This document shows positions 44,716 to 56,256 of a DNA stretch of 64,000 nucleotides, in pieces. The stretch comes from Aureobasidium sp. EXF-3400 (taxonomy: Eukaryota; Ascomycota; Dothideomycetes; Dothideales; Saccotheciaceae), in assembly GCA_024195585.1 (NCBI GenBank), contig SWBL01000238.1, positions 1 through 64,000 of the forward strand, read 5' to 3'. The translations under genes and the position numbers were made by a program. Below the pieces are notes generated by a model. The model worked only from the letters and a program-made list of their open reading frames with translations, made no database searches and had not been told where the DNA came from. The number at the start of each line of letters is the position of its first letter. The stretch's first letter is position 1.

Positions 44716-45361
44716 CCGGCCTGGAGCTGTCAAGTCACATCTTGCTTCGCTACAACATACCTGCAAGACATCTAGAGGCACGAGACAAAATCGATCGAAG
44801 AGACACAGGAAGGAATCATCGTCGTGGAGAATGAGTGCTGAGATCACGACAGACGAAGTCCCTCCCGAGCTCAGCTGCCGGCTTCGCGACGGAAGAATTC
44901 TGTGGTGTGACAATCTCACATCACCTCACGCATCACCAGCTTCCTCGATCGCAGGAAACTCGTGACACAAAATATTTACCGCGCGGCTGTATTCTTTCCG
45001 AGGACTTCCATAGTATCTATTCGGGTCATGCGAACTCGTGTTCATCGATCTAGCTACAATGATATAGCTACCTAACAGAACATCGGCTTGAAACGGCAAG
45101 AATGAATCCTACGACGGCGTGATGACCAGACACTTGTAGTCTCGTGGCCTTGAGCAACCCTATGTTGTATACCCAGAAGGGAAACTTGGTTCGAACGAAA
45201 AGCGACATGGAGGCGTGGAAGCAATATATAGTGTGTCTGAGTATTAAGCTTGCCGTTTCGTTCTCTCCAGCATAAAGACTACACACCTCAGACCCTTTAA
45301 AAACTGTTACCTGTCTCCATATCAATCTATCCATATCGATTGTTCAACCTGCGACGAAGAA
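44716..45361. other. intergenic, no gene seen
   Basis: Between the MITE and the small mitochondrial protein gene; short frames only. Contains the promoter of the latter. Confidence 0.4.
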
Positions 45362-45712
45362 ATGCTCTCACAACGCACACTCTTCCGCGCCTCACGAGTA
45401 GCCAGAGCAACATCAACTCGCTGTATCCACTCGACGCCCAGAGTCCTCCAAGCAGCAGCTAGAGAAGAACATGCAGCTCACACAGCCACTCAACGAGTTC
45501 GATACTGGATGAAATCTTTGCCTATCGAGACATATCCATTGTGTAAGTCCTGCCTTCGTACCTATAGATGACTACGGTCTGATCTGGTGATAGTCGTGGT
45601 TATGGGATTCTCACTTAGTTTTGGCATTTATTCGTTTGTTAGGCCGGCGTTGCAGGATCCTACGTTGAGGTTGAAGAGGAGTATTGCTCGCGCTGCTGGA
45701 GCCAGTCATTGA
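45362..45712 (+). CDS. small mitochondrial inner-membrane protein, B12D/NDUFA4-like
   Basis: Exons 45362-45542 and 45594-45712 give 99 aa. The N-terminus MLSQRTLFRASRVARATSTR is a clear mitochondrial presequence, followed by a likely cleavage region HSTPRVLQAA. After SLPIETYPL comes one membrane helix (FVVMGFSLSFGIYSFVR) and a short basic tail DPTLRLKRS. The pattern 'YP-hydrophobic helix-R...DP.LR' is that of the B12D/NDUFA4-like small subunits linked to respiratory complexes. Assignment rests on this pattern and is moderate. Its 3' end faces SNRNP27 with 225 bp between. Confidence 0.65.
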
Positions 45713-45937
45713 AAGGAGGTCTTTGAGCAGGGTCCTCGTGTCGGGTCTCTTCCTTGTATCCTCTAGCGTGGCGTTTGTCCCCTTCTAGAGTAGCCAGTAA
45801 TCCAAGTCTGCTTTTGTTCCTTCAACTTGAAGATCCATAATGACTGTCTGCCCGTGTTTCGTCTCCGAGAATCTTGGGGACCGGACGAACATTGCGAGCC
45901 TGTCCTTGTGTCTCCTCGATGTAGACCGAAGATGTGC

Positions 45938-46483
45938 TCACAATCTTGTAGGACTAAGCGGCCTGTTGAATCCACCAACACGGTTCATGTACTGTCTGTA
46001 CTCGGTCTTCTTATCCTTCCTCACACCATATAGCTTGTCATTTCCAGGCACTTTCGTATTCTTGGTGCTCTTGAAACCACTGAAACCCATCAATCTCTTC
46101 ATCGCAGCCTCCTCATCCTCATCGGGATCGATTGCCGCGGGAGCCTGTTCAGGCTTACCATTGCGGGGCTGACGTGTGTTGGGTGCGTTTGCGCCTGCAC
46201 CACGAGGAGCGCGCGGAGGAGAGCGTTGGCGTGCAGAGTTGTTGTGAGAGGGGCGAGCGGGTGAACGTGAGCGGGTTGGTCTGCTGTCACGGTCGGAGGT
46301 TCTGTGAGAGGTGTTGGCGCCGCCTCGGCCGCCGCCGCGGGAGGAGTGAGGAGCGCGGTCGCGTGAGGTACTACGATCACGGCGTGGCGGTCGAGTGTCG
46401 CGTGTGTCTCTTGGGTTGTGGTCGCGACGGTCTGAGTATGGGCGGCGGTCGCTTGCGCGTGGACTTTGGTCGCGAGGCGCCAT
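45938..46483 (-). CDS. SNRNP27: U4/U6.U5 tri-snRNP protein SNRNP27
   Basis: Spliceosome component of the tri-snRNP. Intronless, 181 aa. The first 110 residues are an RS/RG-rich disordered region (SDRRDHNPRDTRDTRPPRRD, SRGGGRGG). The C-terminal ~55 residues carry the conserved domain: AAMKRLMGFSGFKSTKNTKV, GNDKLYGVRKDKKTEYRQYM, NRVGGFNRPL. This end is nearly invariant from yeast-like fungi to humans. Nuclear. The RS-rich DNA opens long shadow frames on both strands, which I ignore. Confidence 0.92.
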   Translation of the reverse strand: MAPRDQSPRASDRRPYSDRRDHNPRDTRDTRPPRRDRSTSRDRAPHSSRGGGRGGANTSHRTSDRDSRPTRSRSPARPSHNNSARQRSPPRAPRGAGANAPNTRQPRNGKPEQAPAAIDPDEDEEAAMKRLMGFSGFKSTKNTKVPGNDKLYGVRKDKKTEYRQYMNRVGGFNRPLSPTRL

Positions 46484-46757
46484 TGTGCTTGTGCTTGTTG
46501 CAGAGGTTGTTGTGAGAGAGAGTGGGAAGGCGAGGGTTGGCAGATGGTTGTGTTGATAGTTTGCGATGACTGAGTAGCGGTGTGATGATTGTTGCGCAAA
46601 GTGCTTCGATTGTCGCAGATGAGTGAGTGTTGGTGCTTGATGTCACAAGAGCTTCAGAAATCTAGATCTACGACATGAAAGACAGGGTCACTCTCAGACT
46701 TGGTAATTGCAAGCAATCGGATTTATGGCTTGATCAGCAAATCGATTATTGTTTACT

Positions 46758-47880
46758 CTAGATCTCGTCTTCTTCCTCATCGAAGTCGTCCTCCTCGCCC
46801 ATATCGTACAAGATCCTGCCACCTTCACCGCCTCCCTTCTGTGCATCAAAGTACGGTAACACAACACCCTCTCTATCCTGCCTCTGTCTATCCGTAAGAC
46901 CCAACTCAAACGTAACATCCATATCATCTCCAGTTTGCTCCTTCTCCTCGGCAGGTCTGCGATACAGAACATGATCTTCCAACAACATGACAGTTTCCTT
47001 GAATCTGTTTTTTACCTCAACAGTATCCTGCTTTTGCGCTGAAGGATGAGGTAGGAAATACCACTCTCGCACACCACGTCCTGACTTGCGGCGATACTCC
47101 ATTTCAAGCACTAAGCCGGCCGGTGAGTTACCACCAACGCCGAGAAGCACGCCTTCGGTTTCCTCGGCGAGACCAAAGACTGGTTCAGCGACACTGCGTT
47201 CGCGGGCTGCTTTTGCAGCAAGGATGTGGTTGAACGCGTGTGTGGTTAGGATGGTGGTAGCTAGATACTTGAGCACTGTGAGAGGTTGAGGTGTGTATGG
47301 TGATGCTGAGGTAATGCTTGGTGGGATAGGAATATCAGCATGGTAGATTGCAACCAGTGATACTGTAGGCGAGAGAAATGATGATAGAAGTCCTGGGAGG
47401 TTTGCTGCTGTTGCTGGATCCGAAGCTAGCGTGTTCAAGTTGTCGATGATCAATAGCTTGCCTGTTTGTTCTTGATTAGTCTCTGCTCGCCTCCATCATG
47501 GTGATCAGAAAACTTACGTTGTTGTGTCTGAGTTGCCTTTGCGATCAATGCACCAACTTCCTTCTGGGCCTGCTGCACACCGGTTTCCCACGCCTTGACA
47601 AAAACACCAACATCTTTTGGTTTCTTCAAAGTCTCGAAAGAAACGAAAATGACTTCGGTCTTCGCTGCCTACCAAGTCTATCAGTTCTGAAACCCGATGA
47701 TAAGAACATCCGGAGGCTTACCGTAGCTCGTCGGATGTACTCTTTGAGCACAGGCTTTCCAGATTGTTCCAAGTTATCCACAAGCAAAGTAAATGGCGAC
47801 ACATTCTCACGTTGCGATAGTAGTTTCGAAATGAGCAGCAAGTTGTGCGTACGGCGATGTTGTATCGTTGTCGGTGCCAT
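46758..47880 (-). CDS. ELP5: Elongator subunit ELP5 (IKI1)
   Basis: Subunit of the Elp4/5/6 ring of Elongator, needed for wobble-uridine modification of tRNA. Exons 47880-47722, 47668-47518 and 47461-46758 give 337 aa. The RecA-like fold is recognisable: an N-terminal TLLVDNLEQSGKPVLKEYIR, EVIFVSFETLKKPKDVGVFV, and LLIIDNLNTLA, then SFLSPTVSLVAIYHADIP. The C-terminal tail has VTFELGLTDRQRQDREGVVL PYFDAQ and ends in a very acidic run (EEDDFDEEEDEI), both typical of fungal Elp5/Iki1. Cytosol and nucleus. Confidence 0.88.
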
Positions 47881-48313
47881 ATTGAAGAGTTTTTATCGAT
47901 CCAATTTATTGCTCGCGGACCAGTTCCAAACCAGATTTGACGCGACGCTATGTAGTTGTTGTTTTAAAAAATGGTCCAGATATGTCGGAGATCGGATGAC
48001 TAGTATTCTTTTTGGTGCTCGAGAAAATGTCCGACAAATCGAGCTTGAATCTGGTTGCGACTTTGGTCTGTTCGCACGCGTTGCGAACACCATGCGTTCC
48101 CAACAGCTCTATATCTCCAAGGATAAAAGCGCATCAACACGATCGATCTGAAGCACAGGTATCGATTACCATCACCAAGAGAAAGACTAGAAGTTGGTGT
48201 TCGAGGTGTACATAGCAGGGTGAGTGAGTCATTGTTGTCATTTCTTGAGAGCCATATTTTCCCTTCCTGATCGTGGGTATCGTTCATCGTTATCATGTGA
48301 TATCTTCCATCAC

Positions 48314-48746
48314 TTAGGTCTTCTTGAAATGCTCAGGATCATACTTTTGACCCCAGTGTTCCTCGCGCTCCTTCTCCTTCCAGCTATCATAAGTCCCAGC
48401 CATGCGCTCTCCACTGGCCTGCTTGGCCTCCCTCTGCCACTTTGCGGTATTGCGGCCGGCTGCGAGGTCCTGCTCCCACTCATAGATAAAGTGCTTGATG
48501 TACTTTGCATAGCTCGTCTTCAGAGGGTGGACATCTGGATTAGGGGCAGAGTTATCGCCCGTCGGGAGCATACGGTATAGCTCGAGTCTTGTTTCCAGGC
48601 TCAGCGACGACCAGGCCTCTTCTTTGGTGAGCAAAGTCTATGAGAGAGCTCAGTCGTCAAACCTGACTTATGATGAATGCCTTGCTTACGACGAGGTTGA
48701 CCTTTGTGAGTCTTGAGTTGGCTTGAGTAATAAGGCGGTCTGACAT
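48314..48746 (-). CDS. small protein, Asx-homology-like
   Basis: Exons 48746-48690 and 48637-48314 give 126 aa in phase. The sequence LLTKEEAWSSLSLETRLELY RMLP resembles the start of the Asx-homology (DEUBAD-related) domain, in which 'W..LS.E.R.EL..LLP' is conserved; these bind deubiquitinases of the BAP1/UCH37 type. The rest is helical and charged (YIKHFIYEWEQDLAAGR, SWKEKEREEHWGQKYDPEHF). The protein is much shorter than animal ASXL. Role in chromatin or proteasome is inferred only. Small size and conserved splice phase argue it is real. Confidence 0.65.
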
Positions 48747-49950
48747 GATGTCAAGAGCTCTGCTGTGAAAGCGTTTGATGCGGATAATGAAAAGTTCGAT
48801 TCGATCTCGCGCTTCTTCGGTAGCGGACGAGAATTGATTGAAGCAATTGCTTCAAACAGGGTGTTCACGGCGAGAACTTTTTTGTTGTATAGAATTTGGT
48901 CTGATGGGAGCGGTAAATGGGCGCCGAGGGAACAGTTCGATCTGTTGCGATTCGATTTTGTTGATCGACACCGAAGGTGATTTGAAGAAGGAAAGAGTGT
49001 TGGAGCGTTGGTGTTTAGAGAAGGAACAGTAGTGGTCCGTGCGTATGTGATAGAATAGCTACCTGGCCGCGACTGCTTCTTATTTTATCTATGGTCAAGT
49101 CGTGAAGCTGTTTGAAGAGGCTCAAGACCTCAAGTCTCACCAGGAAGTTGCCGCCAGATGCCTCGGTCGTCAATATCTCAAGATTGAACACCAATCTGAA
49201 GCCTCCATATCTGAGTGCTTAATCTGGTAGGAAACAGGTCCAGATATGACTTGATTACCCACCATGTTCTACAACAAGAGCCACACATATAAAGTCTCAG
49301 CGAACCAGGTCTCAGTGATTTTGGTGACTATTTACCTACCCTCTGGACCAAGGCTGGCGAGAGCTTGCCCGGCTAACGATATTAGACGCGACTTGCGTGA
49401 GTGGCAACGGCACAGTACACCAGAATCTTGAATTCTGGTGTTAATGCTGTCTGGCATGAGACGGCCAGAGTGTCGATTCAGTTGAATGGTAGGTGATGAA
49501 CCTAAGAGAGCCATGTCTTGTTCTCGAGGGAATCTGAGTGATGGCAGACGTTCACCGCCTTCGGGAGTCGGAGTTTGTTGACCCCTTGCCGGAAGTGGCA
49601 TGTAGGGGTTGACAAGCTACATCTTTGTGCTGAGCTAACTCATAATATTTTCAACCATAACATTTGTACCTCTCATATCGCGAGAGACCTTGTAACAAAG
49701 ACCCTGCGACCCCAAAATTACAGTCCAGATTGTGAGTGCACCTTCTTTGTCCAGCGGAAATTGGTATGACGCCATTGCGACTGCCTTGCAAGTGCCAGTC
49801 AACAGTTGTCAATTCAGAGTAAATATCTGGTCTCGCAATTCTGCATGTCCAGATTACATACGCAAGATACGACCGTACCAGATCTGCTGTTCTAGCACCT
49901 CAAGACTTGCAGCAGACAAGCTGATTCCCAGAATAAGAAGCAACTCCAGA
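48747..49950. other. 1.2 kb intergenic
   Basis: Divergent region between the Asx-like gene and SEC22. An inverted repeat ACCAGAAT-cttga-ATTCTGGT sits at 49419-49439. Frames here are short and unsupported. Confidence 0.4.
49419..49439. repeat. 8-bp inverted repeat / hairpin
   Basis: ACCAGAAT and ATTCTGGT are separated by five bases; it can form a short hairpin or be a protein-binding site. No function assigned. Confidence 0.3.
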
Positions 49951-50757
49951 ATGCCCATCTACTCGACGCAGATCGTCCGCCTGGACGGTCTGATGCTGGC
50001 CGCATCCATCGAGAACTCCCCAGTGCGTGCAACCAAATTCATAACAACGAAGTAATACTCATGGCCTGTAGCACGATGACACCATCTCAAATCTCAAGAA
50101 CCAACAACGAACGCTCGTTCGCAAGATGACCAACACCTCCGAACCACGAGCTGCCATCGAGTCGGGCGAGTACAAGCTTCAGTATGCGATCCACGCCCCT
50201 GTATTGATCTTCGGTCTCTGACATGGATGTAACAGCTACTATCGTCATGAAGACCTCATCTTCTTCGCCATCACCGAGCGTTCTTTCCCCAAGGAGCTTG
50301 CTGCCATGTACCTTGACGACGTCTCGGCAGAATTCTTGAGTACTCACAGAGACACCGAATACCGCTCGCCCGGATTGCGCCCGTACGCTTTCAACGACTT
50401 CGACACATTCATGCAGCGCACCAAAAAGTCATATGAGAACCCGAGAGCCTCCAACAACCTCGACAAGGTGCAAGCTCAACTGAAAGAGACGACTCAAATC
50501 ATGTCCAAGAACCTCGAGGACTTGCTCTACCGCGGTGACAGCCTGGATAGAATGGGTCAGATGAGTTCCGATCTGAGGGAGTCCAGCAAAAAGTACAAGC
50601 GTGCCGCTGTGAGAATCAACTGGGAGCTGCTCTTGAAGCAGGTACGTGAAGGATCCCAACACTCACGTTGGCCTCTGCTGACTGAACATAACAGTACGGT
50701 CCCTTTGCTGCTCTCGGCGCCATCATCTTGTTCTTCATCATCTGGCGCTTCTGGTGA
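49951..50757 (+). CDS. SEC22: SEC22 R-SNARE
   Basis: ER-Golgi vesicle SNARE acting in both directions of COPI/COPII traffic. Exons 49951-50022, 50072-50181, 50236-50641 and 50695-50757 give 216 aa, the usual length. The longin domain covers about 1-120 (STQIVRLDGLMLAAS, IESGEYKLHYYRHEDLIFFA, RPYAFNDFDTFMQRTKK). The R-SNARE helix follows (LDKVQAQLKETTQIMSKNLE) with the zero-layer arginine at about 160 in LLYRGDSLDRM. The tail anchor is encoded by the last exon (YGPFAALGAIILFFIIWRFW). KYKRAAVRINWELLLKQYGP is the family's linker. Confidence 0.95.
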
Positions 50758-52000
50758 ACGACTCCGACAGCAAAATTCCGATGAGTTGATGCCTTTGACG
50801 ATCCAGCGAAAAGATTGCATGTACGGCGTTGGTAATACTGGCAACCTTTTGATATACCCATTTTGCGAAACCATACCAGGAAGCCGCGTGTTGCGGCTGA
50901 AAAACATTATCCCAGTTTCTTCTTCCGACATATCGACTTGCTTTGCCATGTGAGGTTGTGTTCGGTCTACTCGAGAATCTCCCGTCATCAATGTTTTGAA
51001 ATCGGCTGGCCGGAGCTTATCCTGCCGTAAGACCACCCGCGACGCTCAACAGTACGATATTGTACGCAAACCCATTGCGTGATCCTCGAACGGAACTTTT
51101 TTTCGAGTCGTCTCGAGTGCTTCTAGGACTCCAGGTATGTATATTTGTCTCCAATTTTGCAGAAAGAGAGCTTGATGCATCAACCTGCGCTGTTTTCCTG
51201 AATCTTCCTGGAGCAAGTAATGACGCGACTTACTTCTCGGAATGCACAAACTCGGTCAGGTGGGATATGTTGTCCAGAGAAGGATTGAGCATTTGGGTGC
51301 TTCAGTGGATAGTTCATCTCTTCCCAGAGTATTGTGAATTGCGAAGGATAGAGTATTCGTCGAGACCTGCTCTGGGTTGTCGACGCTTGCTTCGTCAGAG
51401 GCTGAAGTTGATGCCGTGCCTGCAGTCTCAGAGACTCGGGTTGATGATCAACTCTACCACTCCGGATTAATCTGTCGTCGCTGTGCTAGTACTTCTGTTA
51501 CCCATCAGTTCCAAGGACACCACAGTCAGCATTTGACGATTGCAGGCAATCCGATCCCTGAAAAAGGGATAAGCCGGGTCCACGACGAAACTCCTTATCT
51601 CAAAGCTGTTCGGAGTTGTACAACTAGACAGAAAGGTTTCTGTTCTCACCGATACTTGCCGAAACGTCAATCTGTTAGGCTCCAGACCGGTGCCCGGTGT
51701 CGAGACATTGGTCGGTCGCTCTGCAATCACACATACACATCCGATCACTTGCACACGGCACAGATTGAGTCCCTGCAACAGAGTTTTCATTCCCATTATT
51801 GAAGATCCCCTGCATACATTAGTGTCTGGTACGCTTCGAGGTGTGAAGGTGACCTACCCGCCCGCTATGCCCTCAGGCCATAACAAGATCCCGTTAGCGA
51901 CTCTCTTGGGTGGGCCGTGCTCTTGATGCCTGCTTTTTGCTATGCGTCAGCGTTCTCGGTCACGACATATTACTGAGAGTGTAACCATACCTTTACTGTC
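50758..52000. other. 1.24 kb gene-poor region
   Basis: Downstream of SEC22. Frames of 60-140 codons occur on both strands but overlap each other and show no domain or signal. I see no supported gene. Confidence 0.4.
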
Positions 52001-52273
52001 TCAAGCGTTGAGCAGCATGAGATGCTGCAGCATCTCGTCTTCGAAGATGTACTTGAAGCGCGAAGGCGCAGCAACGAGCTCCTTCTTGATGGTATTGCCC
52101 GCGCTGGAGTCTTTGGTGATGTTGGCCTTGGTGGCCTGCCAGGCGCTGGCGGCAGAGCCAGCAGGGGTGCTCGTAGGAGCAGAGCCCTTGGCGGAGGAGG
52201 TTGGGGCGGCGGGGGTGTCTGTCTTCTTGCTGGTAGGCATGGTGGTTTTGTCTGCTTGCGCGTGGTCAGTCAT
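52001..52273 (-). CDS. hypothetical small protein, Ala/Thr/Ser-rich
   Basis: An unrecognised 90-aa frame from the ATG at 52273. The N-terminal half is disordered (SKKTDTPAAPTSSAKGSAPT), the C-terminal half ordered-looking (SRFKYIFEDEMLQHLMLLNA). No membrane segment or domain is evident. A second ATG lies 12 codons in. There may be an upstream exon. Support is only the composition and the non-random C-terminus. Confidence 0.4.
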   Translation of the reverse strand: MTDHAQADKTTMPTSKKTDTPAAPTSSAKGSAPTSTPAGSAASAWQATKANITKDSSAGNTIKKELVAAPSRFKYIFEDEMLQHLMLLNA

Positions 52274-53165
52274 TCTCTTTACAGCGCTTCAGCAAATGCT
52301 CTCCTGGATCCTCATATCCATCATGTAGTATTGCAGAGAGCAATATGCATGGCTAGGTACTCACAAGAAGATGTGGTTGTGGTTGTTGGTGTGGAAGAGA
52401 TCTGCTTGGTGAGAGCACTTTATGTCTACTATCCGGTGCGGCAGGACCGAGCGTCACTATCAAGGCAGACACCCCGGCAGCGCCCTACCACTCTCCTAGT
52501 AATTCTCCGCCCAGGCTACAACTTGCTGCTATAGCAAAATGGTACTACGCCAGCATATATGGAAGCACGTGAGTGGTACGGGTTCGACTCCGAGGCGCCA
52601 ATCCAGCTTGCTTGTTCTACTTAACCTGCTACAACACAGAGCGGAGAAGTATCACGCAGAGGAGCAGCCAGCAATATCGCTAGCAAGAGCCTGATGTACC
52701 ACTCTTGCGGTACCCTCCACCATGATATGGTCGGCATCCATCAATACCTTCACGATTATTTTGAGGGGCTCGCACTACTATTGGGATAATTTACTTGGTG
52801 GACACCCAATGGTTCAGCAAGTTCTAACCAGGTTTATCTTGCATTCTTGTAGCTTGTGGTCTATCTGCAGATTGGCTGCGGAGCCCGTTCCTCGGGCCGT
52901 GTATCACCCACGCACGATGCTCCACCTCAATTTCCTTCTCTTCTTCGTTCCTGTCTGGATGTCGTTCTTGCGTCGTTCTCTGCTTCTTGCTAGTATTCGT
53001 TGCAGCTGGGACAAGCGTGACGGTAGTGGGTGTGACAAACCCGAGGCGTCTCCTTGTTTTGACGGCGTGGAAGCTTGTGATAGTCAGGGATGAAAGAGTG
53101 TGACCTGGTTCATTGTGTGAGCTCCGCCCGGAGTGCTAGTACACAGTCACCAACATACCTCCCTT
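52274..53165. other. intergenic with tRNA-like fragment
   Basis: About 900 bp. Near 52565-52590 a GGTTCGACTCC stretch followed by gaggcgcca resembles a tRNA T-arm and acceptor end, but no matching 5' half exists, so it is at most a relic. A 123-codon plus-strand frame (52722-53093) has no support. Confidence 0.35.
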
Positions 53166-53462
53166 TCAACCTTTGATCCACCTCCAGATACGGATGAACT
53201 TCTGCTTGACGTCCGCCAACAAGCCCCAGGCAAGCAAAACAATCATTCTCAGGAGACCATACTGAGGACGACGCGGCAAACCGGGGTGACGACGTAGCCA
53301 TTCAGTGTACGAGATTCGACCAACGCCGCCCTCATCATACACGCTTGTGATGTTAGACACAGATGACTCGCTTGACGAGCTGCTCAATACGGGTGGAGGC
53401 TCTTCTGCAGGAGTCCAGGAGAAGTTCTCCCACTCTGAGGGGTCACCGGGTGATGCTGGCAT
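53166..53462 (-). CDS. hypothetical small membrane protein
   Basis: Unrecognised. From the ATG at 53462 the protein has 98 aa: MPASPGDPSEWENFSWTP, a Pro/Ser linker, then SYTEWLRRHPGLPRRPQYGL and one hydrophobic stretch (LLRMIVLLAWGLLADV) followed by a basic end IRIWRWIKG. This looks like a single-pass or amphipathic membrane protein. The frame is open upstream to 53633, but that extension lacks sense. No homologue comes to mind. Confidence 0.45.
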   Translation of the reverse strand: MPASPGDPSEWENFSWTPAEEPPPVLSSSSSESSVSNITSVYDEGGVGRISYTEWLRRHPGLPRRPQYGLLRMIVLLAWGLLADVKQKFIRIWRWIKG

Positions 53463-56256
53463 GGTTATGTAAGACAAAGGGATGTCCGTTTGCTTGGTGG
53501 TGATGAAGGAGACGCAACAAGATGTTGTTCTCATTGACCTGGTGCGTGATGGGAGTGTTTGCGTGTGCGATGTCGTTTGTTGCTTCGATCTCCAGGCACG
53601 ACATCGATACACCACGACGATGGTCTTCATCACAACTCTGGCAATTTTTTACATATCACTACAGAGAATATGCCTTCCACAAAGACTGAGGCTACAAATG
53701 TCGTGGACCTGACTGCTGTTCTACTTGGTCCCTGGCAAGGAACCTTTGGTAGCTTCCCTCAGCTTGCTCGACTATTGATGTCTTCCATGATGCATTACAG
53801 CCTTCCACAAGAACAGTCTCGATCTCTACAACTCGTAGAAGCGCGGTCTCGGTAGTCGTGCATTCAATCCGTATTCTATTTAACTCCTGTCAAACCTTCG
53901 AAGCTTCACATGAAGTGTAGAGCCGTCGTCGACCGCAGAATCGTCTCGGCTCTGTATTATCAAGCCAAAATGCTCGAGGCACAATCTTTCTCCATGTGGG
54001 ATTTGCAGTTGCTGGTGTGGTTGAGGAAACAGATGAGTGACTCGGTTCCTCTGTTATATATGTTTTGCAAAGAGTTTTGAACGTTCTGCAGATTCTGGAT
54101 GCCAAACTCGACCTCTTATGATTCAGATCTAGGAGTTATAAGATTTCAAAATGTGTTCGAGAGTTTCTTTTCTTAGAAGTATTACAGTAGGTTTATCTAC
54201 TAGACGATAACTTCATAAGTGTCTAATCCAGCTTTGCCTTTTCTTTGGTGTGTGTAGATCATTTGTCGAAACCGACATATTGGCCAAGGACAGTATGATC
54301 GACTCTTGTCGGATGGTTGATTCATGGACTTGCAATATTTTGAGAATGTGCAGACATTCTTGTCGACCCTTGAGATTCTCGGATGGATTATCTCCTCATT
54401 ATCTGTTTCTCGTGCTCTCGGAAAGACGTCACGGCCATCGTGAATGCTTTTCGAGTCGAGAGTCTTCTTCGTTTCTCCAGATATTTACCCCTGAAAACTG
54501 CCCCGGGACAGCTCTAGGAGTGGCCACCGAACTATCTCAATGGTACGACTTTTAGAGGGAGTTACTTGCTAGAGATCAATAGAAGAAAAAAAGGAGCAAA
54601 AAAGAGCCAGCCCCCGGGAAATATACGAGAATCAAAATGTGCATTCCGCGGGTTCGGAACCCGAGATCAGGGGTCGGGTATACTAAGGGGCGGATTTACG
54701 AGTGACCCGGTATTCTTCTTCGATGTGACCTAGTGTTCGTCGTGTGTTAGTGGTGGCTGCGTACTTTGGCAGTGTGACGACCGAAGCAAAGCTCTTCCAT
54801 GGCTCGCCGTAACGAATGATGGCACCTTTCAGGCCTAAGCGCTTCAGACGACCAATGGGTTGGTCGTGGTTCAGGTTTGGTTAGGTTAGAGTGGAGGATC
54901 AGCGTTGTTTTATAGTGGGGAAGTGAAGGGATTGGAGCTTCGTGTTTTGATGAATTTGTGTTCACTTTCACAAGCATGACATGGCACGAGGAAGTTGGCA
55001 ACATGAGTTGAGAATAGTCATCATGTCTGCCATGAAGATCATGAATTCTTCTCGAGCTCGGAAGGTGCGACCTCAAAAGCCATGCAAAGTATTAACGAAG
55101 CAACTGTAAGACGTGGAAGTCACGTCCTTGCCAGTGGTTCAACAGCACTTGCCGAAACTTGCTTGATCTGTACCTTCTCACCACTTCCTCCATGCGTCAG
55201 TATTTGTTTCGGTCCGGCTCCTGTTCGAGTTTCTCTTCCATCTACCTTCGTTTTGCAGAACGATAACTTCTCCATTCCATATCCGTCTGTCCGTCGACAT
55301 GATCTCACGATCAATCTCATCAAAACAATGATGAAAAGTGTCGATGCATCTCGTGAATCGATTGCATCTCCAAGAACTTCCCGGTCCTCGAGATTGCGAG
55401 ACATGTAAGCAAAATTCTTCTCATTGTTTCTTGAAGATGCGTTGGTTCTCTGAGTTTTTGGTAAGACAGACATAATAAGGCCATGAGCGAATTGAGGCTT
55501 CATCGTTCGCCATAAACTACTTATTTGATTCTTCGCTGCCAGTGAAACATAAATCGAGAAGACCGATTCGAGGATGAGTGACACCTATCTTCTCTTAATA
55601 CTAGTCTCTCTATAACATTGTCTTAACAACAGACACGAAAGATAACAAAACTCGATAATGTAAATAATGGGTACACAGCCCATGATTATAGGTCTACGAT
55701 ACCTGATTATGGACTATAAAGTAACTAAATATCACTTAAACATGTATTTTCTAGTCTTATAGATGTATAAGTGTTAGAAACCTTTGATGACGAGACAGAA
55801 AATGCAAATTCTTCATGCATGATGACGCGTTTGAGAAAAGAGGAGGTGCAAGGTTTGTATAAGGGAATCATGGGGATTGTCATGAACACAAGTGTTGATG
55901 GCACGCGACTGAAAAGGACAAAGATAAATTCACCATCTGCACCGTATGAAAGGAAAGTCTATGAGAATGTAGCATTTCGACTTGCTTTGATAAAGATTGC
56001 TGGTCAGAACCATGGGTTTCTAAAGTGATCCATATGTTTGGAGATGACTCTTTGGTGGTAATCAAGAAGTGGACTGCTTGTCTCGACAATGGACGTGGGT
56101 ACTATCGTTGCTTTGTATTGTCTCAGGGCGTCGATGATGATTGTCGATTTTCTATGGAGATGACAACAAACGTCCAGACCCTGCCTCTCGCTATATGAAC
56201 CTCAGGTGTAATGAGTCTTCCTCCTCTTGCTTCCGCCTCATCATCAACTCATCACC
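53463..56256. other. 2.8 kb region without a supported gene
   Basis: The longest empty stretch in the window, partly AT-rich (about 55600-55800). Frames up to 154 codons (55120-55584, minus) overlap others on the opposite strand and have no recognisable features. No inverted repeats of transposon type were noticed. Confidence 0.4.

Noticed and set aside
46099..46599. Long shadow frames opposite and beside SNRNP27
   Set aside because: They arise from the RS/RG repeat DNA; only the frame ending in the conserved GGFNRPL domain is real.
52530..52590. tRNA-like 3' half (GGTTCGACTCC...ggcgcca)
   Set aside because: No pairing 5' acceptor strand, D arm or anticodon arm can be built, and the T stem does not pair well.
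54747..55584. Frames of 109 and 154 codons on the minus strand
   Set aside because: No recognisable protein content, overlapped by opposite-strand frames, and no splice-supported extension.
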